Below, in pieces: positions 26,187 to 37,189 of a DNA stretch of 64,000 nucleotides; the first letter of the stretch is position 1; the number at the start of each line of letters is the position of its first letter. Source of the stretch: Turnera subulata (Eukaryota > Streptophyta > Magnoliopsida > Malpighiales > Passifloraceae). The notes under the pieces are model-generated. The model did not search any database. It saw only the letters and a list, made by a program, of their open reading frames with translations, and was not told the origin of the DNA. The stretch spans positions 62,001 through 126,000 of the forward strand of contig JAKUCV010007359.1 in NCBI GenBank assembly GCA_028386065.3. The letters are read 5' to 3'. The position numbers and the translations under genes were made by a program.

Positions 26187-27543
26187 AGATCAATGTTCAG
26201 AGATATCATTATGTTCTGCAATCTGATACTAGTTTAGATAGAAATAATTGATTCATCTATGCATGAAGAAATTGTATACACATCATTTCCAGGCTAGGGA
26301 AAAAAATAAATGCGAGATTCATGCCTCAAGCTTTTCAGCTTTGTCCTAATCGGTGGTGACTTGGTCTTGTTATTTTTCATGGCCAATAAAGCTACTGGTG
26401 CTATCATTCCTGCATGATCAGTTAAATGCCCTCTTGGAGGATCACTGGCTTACTGAGGAGGTAAAAATGTTTCTGTTTTGGAGCAAGCTTGGTGGACAAA
26501 ACTTTCAAGATGTGGAAAAGGCTAGCTAGAGTTGTAGTTAGTAATTTGGTGGTGAAGTAGACCTTTTGGAGGTGAACTAAAACCAGCTACCAGTTGCAAC
26601 TCACAGAAACATTCAAGAAATTGAACTAATCTTATCCTCTTTTTATCAAAAAAAGAAAAAGAGAGAAAGATTGAATTAAGTCGCATCATGTGATCCGAAT
26701 CCTTCTCTTTCAGTCTTAGAAATGGAAGAAAAAATGCTAAATAGAAGTTAAATAAACATGATAAGCAGGTCGAGTGGTGAACTTCAACGGCAGTGACTCC
26801 TGCCAATAATGGCTATATTACTACCTTATTGTAGTACATTAAACAGAGATTTATTGTTCAAGTTCCACGTGGAGGAGTCTTTGGCAGAAAATGAAGAAAG
26901 TAAAATAGAGATAGAATTATTGGATCGGTGCAAATGCTACCTCCAGTTTTAACCAAGTGAATAAACAACTAAGAGAATATTGTTCGAGGAATAATCTTAT
27001 GAAAATAACTCACGAGGACCCACAAGAACAGAACAAATTTTCCTCAAGTCTTTCTTTTTTTTTTCTTTATCATTTGTAGTCATGGAAAAAAACAATTACC
27101 TGACATGCCTATTAAGCAATTACAACTCAGTTTCTTCAAACAAAAGACAAAAAAAGGCTGCGTTTTTCATATTTTTTTATATGTTAATAGTATCAAATAA
27201 CAAAATTACACACAACTCTGTTCTTTTCTCCCGCACAGGTTTTTTTCACATCGAACCCACAGAAATAAGCAGACTCTCCTTCCTTCCTTTTCCTCTTCAG
27301 GCACGTTTCCATTCCCCATCAATAGAATAGCACACACACATATTAGAGAGGACCCAGAAACCAGATTATATATATTACGCTTCTCATAAAATTGGGTATC
27401 TTTTGCCTGTGTTTTTGCAGAGAGGAACAGGGGGCTCTGCTTTCTGATCTGATCCCAAAGAGAAGAACAGACTTGAAAGGAAACCACAGAAACAAACCCA
27501 TCTCTGTTTCTGCATTCATGCACTGAACACCAAAAGGGCTGAG
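26187..27543. other. Intergenic, upstream region of the ARL1 gene
   Basis: AT-rich; no recognisable exon. The CT/CA-rich sequence from about 27230 to 27543 is probably the ARL1 promoter and 5' UTR. Confidence 0.45.
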
Positions 27544-30500
27544 ATGGGTATACTCTTTACAAAGATGTTCTCTTCCCTCTTTGGCAACACAGAGGCCCGG
27601 ATCCTCGTTCTTGGCCTCGACAATGCTGGCAAAACCACTATCCTCTGTATGCCTCTGCTATTTCCCTCTTCCCCTTTTGTTGTGTTGTTGTTTTCTTGAT
27701 TTCAAGTTCTGCCCTTTATGTTGTTTTGCCTTGAAAAGATTGGATTTTTATTGGCTTTTGTGGGGTTGATGCAGATCGGCTTCAGATGGGTGAAGTTGTT
27801 TCCACGATCCCAAGTAGGCATTTCTATTCTTTGTTGTCTTTTATCTTGATTGACTGATGAACTTGGGATTTGAGATTTAGAAATCGCTAAAATTCTGTCA
27901 CTTTTTATGTTTGTAATGAACTGGAAACTTTACAGTTGAGTGCTTTATTTGCTCTGTTGACTGATTTATTTTTCTCGTTTGCAGCGATTGGATTTAATGT
28001 CGAAACGGTCCAGTATAATAATATCAAATTTCAAGTCTGGGATCTTGGTATGCAATCAGTTGAGAATGCTCCGTAATGTTTATTGATCTCAGTCCAGCTA
28101 CATTTTGAACCTCTAATGATAACTTGCTTAAATGTGAATCTTCGAAATTGGCGTAAATATGAATTTTATGTATGTTATAGATCTTATTCTTTGAGCCTTC
28201 TATGATCTAGCAATTTTCTTGTTCTCAACGGAATTCTGTTGCTATGCAGGTGGACAGACCAGTATCAGGTACATTTCTGATTTTTCTTTTTCACAATTCA
28301 AATGTTTTGCAATTGGTCTCCTTACTTCTATATTGAAACCTTTAACATGAAGTGCCTTCTGATGTGCACTGTTGTGTTGCCTCTTTTGTTGTTGTCATCG
28401 AACATTTGCATCATCAAACAAGCACATTTAACCATGACGGTTTCCTTTGATTGGCTCCTTGCATGGACCGGTAGATGATATTAGAGATTTTCGTATCATG
28501 TGGGACATGAGATACTTTGGATAGAAATGGCACACTTCTGATAAGCAGGGGTTTATTGTGTCGTAGTTTTGTTTGTGAACCAGATGTGTGGTATCATCCA
28601 TGAAAAAAACACAAGTCATGTTAAGGACCAGATGTGCAGTATCATCCCTGACAAAAACAAAAGTCATGTTCATGATTAACTGATTTTGTTTGATCCTTCA
28701 TGTATAAGCCTAATGAGATGAGGGTTGCTCTTTACTTGGGCATTGGCAGGCCTTTAAATGGACAAGGATGACCATTCCACAAAACCCACAAGTAGTTGTC
28801 CAATGAGATGGGGCTTCATTTGAGCATTCTAGAAAAGTTAGCCTACTGTGCTTGGCTTGATGAAAATGTGAAAAAATGGGCATTAAAGAGGGTTTAGTCT
28901 GCAAGAAATTAATACTTGAGGTTTATCAGGTAGGTTTAGAGGTAGTAATGGATGCTAGAGAGGCAGTGGACAAAGATGATACATCATTATTAATTGGGTT
29001 ATGTTTTGGCTCGTCTAGCAAGATAAAGTAATAAGAAATGTAGAAAATCCCACACATTGCCTTGAGCCACTTGCACTTATGTTATAACTACGAGAGAAGA
29101 TTGCAGCAAGAATAATGCATAGCCTTGTGAAGTGTACGGTATATACAATGTTATACCTCCATATCTGCTTAAGAAAATGTGTCAGTTTTATGCAAAAGGC
29201 CTCTGAATCCACAGGCCACAGAACTTTCTGAGTAGTCCATGTATTGTTTGGAAATCATATGATATCTTTTTAGGTGAATAGGATTAAACAAACGATTTCT
29301 CCAATTCTGAGTCACATAGACTATGTCCAGAAGAGATTCTACAAGATATACATCATTGCATGCATAAATGTGGGATAATGTCGTTCCACTTTTCCAGCAT
29401 TATCTATCAAGTTCCACAGGTTGATTGTAAAGATGCTATCTTGTTATGGCAATTTCTCAAAATTAATAGCTTCTTGTATACTGTGGCAGGCCATACTGGA
29501 GATGCTATTTTCCCAACACTCAAGCCATAATATATGTCGTTGATTCAAGTGATACTGACAGGTTGGTGATAGCCAAAGACGAGTTTCATGCAATCCTTCA
29601 GGTGCACCTCTCTCTGGTTCCTGTTGCTTATTGGCTGTAATATATTGGAAAATTGTTGCTACATCCTAGTCTGCTTCTTTTTATATTTTATGTAAAAGCA
29701 AATTACACTGCATAAGCTGGTCAATTGGAAACAGGCAAAGTACAAAAATATGGCTTGTATTCTCTCTTTCCCTGTCTAATGGGAGGGCACACTCTCTTGA
29801 GTGTCCAGCAATATTCTAGGAGACACTGAACCTGTATGCCACTGCTAATTTCTGGGATATCCTGCACTGCTATTGCCTTCCAAACTTGATGTGGTTGAGT
29901 TTGTACCAGTGCTAAGGTTTCATTTATTGTATAAAACTTGTACTTAGAAGGCTGCTCTTTGAATCTGCAGTGAAACACTGTTGTGGCGTCCCTTTTTGTT
30001 GAGATTGGTCTGAAACCTACACAATTGGCTGTATTTTCTTTAAGTAACATGGATGGTTTCCTGCTCCTGTATCCCTACATGCAGCAAAAATGTCTTTATT
30101 TATTATGTGGGGCTTATTGATAGAAAGGAACTGTAGAAAATTTTTCAGAAATGTTCGCTTCTTTGGAAGGCTTTTGGGGACTGGCTGAAAATCTTCTCTC
30201 CCAAGTTGAATATTTGAATAGCCTTTCTCTTCTGAATTTACCTGATGTTATGTTTTTTACTGGAGCTTGAGAGGATACTTTAGTATCTAGCTTCTTCAGA
30301 TATTTTTCGTTTCCTCCATCCATGAGGTTTTGTCTTATATCAAAACTTAAAATAATTGTTGGTGTTTATTCCTTCTCACTGCATGTTTCTTGCATTTTGC
30401 TAGACATTGAGTGATTTGACTTAAAAGTTTTAGTGATTTGGCAGGAGGAAGAGTTAAGAGGTGCTGTTGTTCTCATTTTTGCAAATAAACAGGTTTGTAT

Positions 30501-31165
30501 TGTTCCTCCTGCTCTTTTCTTTAATGTAGTACTTTATGTGACATTGAGCAATATATAGTACGATTGCATATTGCAATGTAAGAGGTGAAACCGCCTTATA
30601 TTTAACTTTTAAACCCTCATTTTTGTTGACCAAATTTAAGGCATAAGCTACTCATGAACCAGTTAAGGAAAGGCAGCTGCTTGTTAATCTGCATGATTCT
30701 GCACTTTCTGATTTCAAATGTTTCTATCAGATTTGATTTTGTTATTTAATTTCAAGATTCTCTCCGGTTTGTGCAGGATCTTCCTGGTGCGCTTGATGAC
30801 GCTGGTGTGACTGAAGCTCTAGAATTGCACAAGATCAAGAATCGTCAATGGGCAATCTTTAAAACTTCTGCCATCAAAGGAGAAGGTCTATTTGAGGGCT
30901 TGGACTGGTAAGTATAGCACAGTAACAGGCGTGAGTTCTGGCACGGCATTTTCGGGTGATCAAAAGTATTTTATTGTTGCCTTTGATGGTCTTTTACTTT
31001 AGAAGTTTTCACACCTTGGAAGATGAATACATTTTAGATATTCTACTTTCAAGGGACTATCTTGCATGAACCATTCATTTTCTTTTCATTTGAAACAGTA
31101 GCCTAATGAAGGTCGTGGTGTATCAATGTAGGTTGAGTAATACACTCAAATCTGGAGGTGGCTAA
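27544..31165 (+). CDS. ARL1: ADP-ribosylation factor-like GTPase 1 (ARL1; Arabidopsis ARF3 type)
   Basis: Eight exons in phase: 27544-27646, 27775-27813, 27985-28047, 28250-28268, 29490-29601, 30445-30492, 30777-30907, 31132-31165. They give 182 residues, the normal ARL1 length. ARL1 recruits GRIP-domain golgins to the trans-Golgi. Gly2 is a myristoylation site. G motifs are GLDNAGKTT (24-32), switch-1 IPTIGFN, WDLGGQ in switch 2, NKQD, and a SAIKGEG stretch in the G5 position. The sequence follows plant ARL1 nearly end to end ([37 protein letters not shown]), which sets it apart from ARF1 or SAR1. The fourth exon is only 19 nt and sits next to a 1.2 kb intron. Confidence 0.96.
28579..28674. 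repeat. 48-bp imperfect tandem duplication in ARL1 intron 4
   Basis: Two copies start ACCAGATGTG at 28579 and 28627, share TATCATCC and end AAGTCATGTT. Confidence 0.7.
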
Positions 31166-31854
31166 TTCTGTCAGGGAAAGCTCGCTGCTATGTCTTTGAA
31201 GTTGAATTGATAAAGGGAGAGATTTTTAATTGGTTTATCTGGTTATAGAAACTTGATTCATGGTAGCTGTCATTTGACCTTTGACTAACTGTATTCTGAC
31301 ATGTACAATTTTATTGAAAAAAAGCAAAGTAATTGACCCTTCTGTCTTCTTGAATTATCTTCTTATTTCTCTGCCAATGTTTTTCCCCTCCTCGTGGCTA
31401 GTTTCTTCAATTTTTATTCTTTCTCGTGTATTGCCCATTTCGGAAATGAATATGGTAGTGATTTTACATTGTTCATGATAAATTTTGTGCCAGAAATAGA
31501 ACAACTGTTTTGTTAAGAAAAACGGTGTTGGACCATGAATAGCAGCAATTTTGTTTTTTTATCGAAACCACATGCCATTACCACCGTAGTGATCTTGGAA
31601 TAGCAGCAAGAGACACTACCTGGTCTTGGTACGTTTTTTTTAGGCCTTAAATGTTTAATGGGCAGAGATGTCCTGAGTTGGAATTTCGTAAGATGTGTGT
31701 AGTGTAGGATGATTAGAGGGTTTTGAGACAGGGCTATGATCATTTCCCTTTTTAGAAAAAAAAAAAAGAAGAAGAAAGAATTAGAAAACAGTGAAGAAAC
31801 TATAAAAACATTGATCATCATGGTTTTTTTTGTTCTTTTGAACCAACATTAATC
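31166..31854. other. Intergenic, ARL1 3' flank
   Basis: Probable 3' UTR of ARL1, then AT-rich DNA up to the LINE remnant. No gene seen. Confidence 0.4.
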
Positions 31855-31871
31855 AACATGTTTAGTAGTTT

Positions 31872-32865
31872 TTTTTGGTTGATTGGAGTAAACAAAAATT
31901 ACATCAAAAAGTCTCGATTCGAGCGCTCGAGGCGTGTGCTAATAAAGGGGAAATACAGAGGATCATCTAGGTGCTGAAGCTCATCATCAAGACTTAAACC
32001 ATGCTTTGCAAGGCAGTCCGCAACGAAGTTCTCACAAAAAATTTGCCGAAAAGAGACAGTCCAGGTTCTTGCAATCAATTCACGTAAGCACTCCATTAGC
32101 GGGAGGTTCTCCAACCTCTGGCTGGGCAATGATGGTTGTGAGTTCACTACAATCTATCTCCACAATGAGGTGAGAGAAGCCATAGCCCATAACTCAGCTA
32201 GGAGTGGACTACAAAATCGAAGGCCATGCACAAAACTGATTACCTATTTGTCATTCGGCGAACGAATGACTCCACCTGCCCCTGATCAGGCTGGGTTTCT
32301 ATTGATGGCTCCATCTGTGTTTCCCTTGAGCCAACCACTTGGAGGAGGGGATCACCCTAAAGAAGCTGGAGGCGAAGTTGCAAGAGCACTAGTAGAGGAT
32401 TCTGTATAGATTTCACGCCATATGGAAATAGCATATTGTACGATCCTGTCAGCAGCTAAGCCCGCCTCCACTTGGTCATCGCTCAGGTTGAATATGCTCT
32501 CATTCTGTTGCTTCCAAATAATCCACCACCCAACTCCGAAGGTTAAGGGCTTTGGGCATCTAGTTCCAAGTCGGGGCGAGCGATGCAGAATCCGCCCTAG
32601 CCACTCATTCAGATCCGAGCCTGCAAAAAAACATGGACAAGTCATTAGAATATAATAAGGCACTCCAAATATCACCAGCAAATATGCAGTCCTGTAGCGC
32701 ATAAAGAATAGATTCTGGGGGTTGGGAACAACATGAACAAATTGGAGACGTCGCTATATACCTTCTCACACGGTTAATATTCGTGAGAAGAACATCCTGA
32801 GCCATCTTGCTAGAGGAAGGTTTTGATCCGCACAAACCTTTCTATTTCCACACAGATCTCCAAAT
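31872..32865 (-). mobile_element. 5'-truncated, decayed LINE (non-LTR retrotransposon) remnant
   Basis: Reading the minus strand, broken frames give a zf-RVT-like zinc module (RVRRYIATSPICSCCSQPPESILYALQDCIFAGDIW, about 32830-32640), a linker with WWIIWKQQNESIF (about 32550-32500), and the end of an RNase H domain with NFVADCLAKHG (about 32030-31990). This order is typical of the 3' half of plant L1-type ORF2. Stops and frameshifts separate the parts, so it is dead. The low-coordinate end carries a short T run (poly-A on the element strand). A 17-bp direct repeat, AACATGTTTAGTAGTTT at 31855-31871 and AACATGATTAGTAGTTT at 32866-32882, flanks it as a probable target-site duplication. Confidence 0.8.
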
Positions 32866-32992
32866 AACATGATTAGTAGTTTGGCCTGTGAACAATTAAT
32901 GTAGTTATGCAAATCTTTCCATTTCGACACAGACGTCCAAATAACATGATTAGTAGTTTGGCCTGTGAACAGATTAATGTAGTTACAGATCC
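32839..32992. repeat. 77-bp tandem duplication at the LINE 5' boundary
   Basis: Units 32839-32915 and 32916-32992 share TTTCNATTTCNACACAGA, CCAAATAACATGATTAG and TTTGGCCTGTGAACA. The unit includes both LINE-derived coding sequence and flanking DNA, so it arose at or after the insertion. Confidence 0.8.
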
Positions 32993-33397
32993 AGTGGCTT
33001 GTTCATACATGGAAGGTCAACTTTCACCATTGCCCTTGTATTTGTCCATTGCTAATTGAATTATTATTGGACACTGTGGACCCATTATAGAGACGGCCTT
33101 CCAATATTATATGCAAAGTATGATTTGAATTCAAGTTAAGGATAAGTAACATCTGATCTGATTGAATTTGGAATGCAATGTTTTTGTTTTTTAGACGCAT
33201 CCCCAAACTCTTTTTCTCCAGTGGATGAACAGTCACATATTCTCTTCCTTTTATTCTTTTTGCTCGTGACTCATATTGTGGGGAAAGGAATGGTTCGTGG
33301 TTATGGAAGAAAAAATTCGGTATTTTGTGTGGAATCTTAATCAATCATTGTAAGGACGGATGATACATCACTGAATGTTGTCCCCTCTAGTGTCCAT

Positions 33398-33417
33398 TTT
33401 TTTTTTTTTGAGCAAAG
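33398..33417 (-). mobile_element. Miniature retro-insertion (poly-T plus GAGCAAAG) with 15-bp target-site duplication
   Basis: CCCTCTAGTGTCCAT occurs at 33383-33397 and again at 33418-33432. Between the copies lie only 13 T and GAGCAAAG. This is what an extremely 5'-truncated LINE insertion on the minus strand would leave. Confidence 0.7.
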
Positions 33418-33432
33418 CCCTCTAGTGTCCAT

Positions 33433-34117
33433 GTGATTAACGAATTGAGTCATTGAGATGGTGCCCATTATTGACCCGTTGTTTCGGTAGAGGTACACAG
33501 TACACACATGCATCAGTGATATCATCTCTTTGGCTTAACCTAGAGATACCATTTTTTTTTCTTTTACACTGAAAGGAATTATAGAGGTTGACGTCCCTAA
33601 CCAGCAGAGCATTACATTCTTAAAATTCCAACTTTAAAATCCTTTGATTAACCTAGAACAGCAACCAACTAATCTAACCAGTGGAAGTTAACGAGAGACC
33701 ATTTATTAAGACATAAGGTGATATTTTAAATGGCTCCATGCACATAATCGGGGATCAGTAGCAGGTTCAATAGTCATCACCACCACATTTGTGAATGGAC
33801 ATTATTTCATGGATAGCTAGAGGGCGTACCATTATCGCTGTGATAATCTCATATAATCCTTGTGATAATTTCTTATGAAGCATTACATTACGACAAAGTA
33901 TGCTTTGCATCCATGTGTTCCTCATGTGTCTTAAAATAAATTTTTTGTATGGGTCCAAAGTCATAAAATAATTCATTGTCTTGCGATGATGGAGGAACAA
34001 AATTGCCTGAGTTGTCACATCTTTCTTCCCTTTCCATGTTTCCTAGAATTCTGTGCGTCAACCCCCGTCGCAAAAACGTTAAAGGCATGGACCCTTCCTG
34101 CTTCTAAGTAACAACCA
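33433..34117. other. Intergenic
   Basis: No gene or clear repeat seen between the miniature insertion and the inverted-repeat element. Confidence 0.4.
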
Positions 34118-34127
34118 TTGTAGAAAT

Positions 34128-35871
34128 GAGTTAATAGTATTTTATGTCCTTACATTTTAACGATTTCGCATTTGTTGTCCCTTTTTGTTTAATTTCACTC
34201 ATATTGTCCCTTAACTTACGATTTACCGGGTCATGTTGTACATTTTACACCCTTTAGCCGGTGGTTGCTCACATGTCTAGTGGGACCCACATACAACCCA
34301 TTTATTTAATTATTTTCTCTCTTTTCCCAATTACTTTTTGTTAAAAAATTCTTTTTGGAAAACAAATTATTTCTAAAATAAAGCTAATGATGGTGGGACT
34401 TGTTCACAAATACTAATTCTAGTTTGACCATAAATTACCATAACTTTGGGCCGATAAAATTTCAAAACACATGCTTAATGGTTTATTTCTTCATCCACTC
34501 TTTTTTTTTTCTTCAGGTTTGATATTCCTAACCTCTTCTCTATTTCTTTCCTTCCTCCCCCGTCACCACACCCAGTCACCCATCAATCTCCCTAAATTAT
34601 TTTCCCATCTCCCTCAATAATTCTCTCATATGCCCATCTCTTCCTATCCCTAAGCCCCTGCCCTCATCCTTCCTAATCTCTCACCCTCCACCTCTGTTCT
34701 TCAATCTCTTTGATAGCCATTCCAAGCCGCCGCCTCTACTACTTCCTTCTCCTCCTTCTCACGCCCTCTCCTCATTCTCCCTCTCTCCTTCCCCTTCCTC
34801 CTCCCCTGCCTCTGCCGCGTTGAGCCGTCGGTGACGCAACCCTGTTCGTCGCCTTTGTTTTCTCTTTCCCCTGTCGTCTAGTCACCGCCACTCTCCTCCA
34901 ACGAGCCGCCACGCAATCGGGAACCATCGGCGCTTCTGTCAAGACATGCCTGCCTGTTCTCTCCCGCCATTGTTAGCCGTCGTTGCCGCGCCGCAGTGTG
35001 GTAAGACGCTTTCCTCTCCTCTACTTGGAACGATTTTCTTCTCCCTATGGCTAATTGGGTTTGGATTGATTTGTGATTCTGTGGATGCGGATTAGTTGGG
35101 GATTGTCGGGTTGTGCTCGGTGTTTGATGGTGGTGTAGTCGTTGGGTCTGGTGGTGGTGTTTTTGGGTTACAAGGCTGCGAATTATTGGCCAATAAAATC
35201 CTGCCTAATAGTATTCGGGTGCTTTCATGGTTAATGTTTATTTCTTCTTCTTTTTTTGTGTTTGCAGCTTTTTGGTTAAGAAGTTAAGAAAATGAAGATA
35301 TGAAGTGTAGTGAAAGACTTGAGAGAGAGAGAGAGAGGCAGAGAAGCGTTGGTGCTGGTTTGATTGATATGTGTTTCAAGTTTGGCAGGATTAAGCTCGC
35401 ACATAAGGTGTTTGAAGAAATGCATGATGGAATTGTCTTCTGGGAGTGATGATTGTGGGGTTTGCACATAACAAGAGACTATGGCAGGTTGGCAGATTGC
35501 CCTCGGGATTGGTCGGCAAAGGGTTGTGAGGCACGGGTTGGTGAACTCAGTGGCGGCGGATGGAGGCGGCAGAGGAAGGAGAGTGGCGAAAAGGATTATG
35601 GCCCCACAAACAAAATAGATTAAAAGTATAAAAAAAAGGACACACGAACAATTTAATTTTGGAAAAAAGTATAAAAAATATTAAAAAAAGTGTAGGTTGT
35701 TGGCCCCATGGGCACGTGTCAGCATCATAGTGTTTCACCGGCTATAGGGGGTAAAGTGGACAATATGACCCGGTAAATCATAAGTTGAAGGACAATATGA
35801 ATGAAATTAAAGGAAGAGGGACAACATATGCGAAATCGTTAAAGTGTAAGGACATAAAAATTTTTTTTACC
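34128..35871. mobile_element. Mutator-like TIR element, Pack-MULE candidate, about 1.74 kb
   Basis: About 165 bp at the left end (34128-34290) is repeated in reverse complement at the right end (35706-35871). Shared blocks include TTTATGTCCTTACA, TTTAACGATTTCGCAT, GTTGTCCC, TAATTTCA and GATTTACCGGGTCAT. An exact 10-bp direct repeat TTGTAGAAAT (34118-34127 and 35872-35881) flanks it. Long inverted repeats starting with G plus 9-11-bp duplications are the hallmark of MULEs. There is no transposase. The interior is a pyrimidine-rich leader-like stretch (34520-34980), an intron-like stretch (donor near 34999, acceptor near 35268) and a PPR gene fragment, so it looks like captured host sequence. 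Confidence 0.82.
35345..35488 (+). pseudogene. Captured pentatricopeptide-repeat (PPR) gene fragment inside the TIR element
   Basis: Translation from 35345 gives GLIDMCFKFGRIKLAHKVF then EEMHDGIVFWE and a stop (ends 35449). In the next frame VMIVGFAHNKRLWQ follows at once. This is the ALIDMYxKxGxxxxAxxVFxxM...VxxWxxMIxGxAxNG signature of plant P/PLS PPR proteins, with one frameshift. About 45 residues of a protein usually over 400 residues long remain, so it is a fragment without function as a protein. Its position within terminal inverted repeats supports transposon capture. Confidence 0.75.
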
Positions 35872-36987
35872 TTGTAGAAATTAACATGTTGTAGTACCCT
35901 ATGTCTTTTGGTCTTTTTTCCTTTCTCAGTCCATAGAAGTAAAATATTGCCTTTAAAGTCTTGAGCTTAACCAGGACTTTTGTCGGCCGGAGGCAAAAAT
36001 AATTACTTACATTTTTTTCCTACGGAAAAAGACATAAAAAAAAGTTTACATTATTTGTTTAGAAACAAAACAGTAACTCAAGAAATTGAAATTTTGAAAA
36101 TAAAACATTCTCCTTTTTATTTTGGCACATGATGAAATTTAACGCGATAAGGATTTCTAATTAAGATTTGATTTGACAGAAGGTGAGATTTGCAATTAAA
36201 ACATGCCAATTTTGAATCAATGTATATGATCGAATTCTGTCAGAAAAAATTCTCAAAAAGTTCTGCCAGAAAGCTAAGTTACATTCATCTGATAGCAAAA
36301 TTAATGAATTCCCACTTTCCAGATCAAAAAGGAAGCTAACTCTAACATTAGATTATTTCATTCTCACAAAACATTAGGTTATTTTGCATACACGCCTTTA
36401 TATCATTGAAATATGTTGACTCATATATATAGACTTATACTAAACTTGTGTTCACGCCCTCACAAACGAAGAAATTTCTTCCATTCATCAGCTCTCACTA
36501 TTTTATTTTTATAATAACTATTTTGTAAGACATTATTTTCCTAATATACCATCCTAATGAAGTGATCACTACATAAATTGTCATGGATAAACCTTATACG
36601 TGGCAACTATCATTTTTGTATGATTTCGATCTCCTTATATACAGTTATTCTTAATCCTATATATATATATATATCAACAGTCGTTTAATCCTGTCCACAG
36701 CTTTACCTCCTCTCAGAAAAACCTCTTTATAATTTTCGTACGCCCTAACAACCTTATTTTCCATGTGTAAAACCATTTACTCTTTTTTTCCCACAATAGA
36801 GACGTTCACTTTTAATTCTTCAAAGTCTAAGCGACAATTCTTTTCCGCGTGACACTAACATATCGCTAGAGAGTAAAGTCCTGTATGATATGTGTATATT
36901 TAAGGATGTTGCTTTCATTTGTACATTAAATTATATTGACCAAAGAAAATCTATATTAAATGACAAACAACAGAGAACGAAAAGTCG

Positions 36988-37035
36988 AGATTATGGTACG
37001 ACCATAGGTAAAAGATTATGGTACGACCATAGGTA
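36988..37035 (+). repeat. Duplicated palindromic promoter motif next to the DXS TATA box
   Basis: TATGGTACGACCATA (arms TATGGT/ACCATA, spacer ACG) lies in a 23-bp unit present twice, at 36988-37010 and 37013-37035, with identical sequence and 25-bp spacing. It ends 7 bases before the TATA box. A dimeric transcription-factor site is a reasonable guess; I do not recognise the factor. Confidence 0.6.
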
Positions 37036-37042
37036 GTTTAGT

Positions 37043-37051
37043 CTATAAAAA
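37043..37051 (+). promoter_or_regulatory. TATA box of DXS
   Basis: CTATAAAAA about 140 bases before the DXS ATG, a good match to plant TATA boxes. Confidence 0.65.
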
Positions 37052-37189
37052 GGTCCGCCCAAATTTCAAGGATTCAGTAGTATACTATAGCTCAAGTCTT
37101 TAGTGTATTGTCTAGCTACCTCCATCTTTTGCCTGCTAAATTACTTGTTTAAGAAGTTTTTTCATTTTCTGGAAGAACAAGAAACGAAA

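Larger units (their letters stand above)
35882..37189 (+). promoter_or_regulatory. Upstream region of DXS
   Basis: About 1.3 kb of AT-rich DNA with an AT microsatellite near 36656-36674, a duplicated palindrome at 36988-37035 and a TATA box at 37043-37051. The leader probably starts near 37075-37080 and is about 110 nt long. No other gene seen. Confidence 0.55.

Noticed and set aside
29721..30323. Minus-strand open frames in ARL1 introns
   Set aside because: Intronic chance frames with no recognisable domain.
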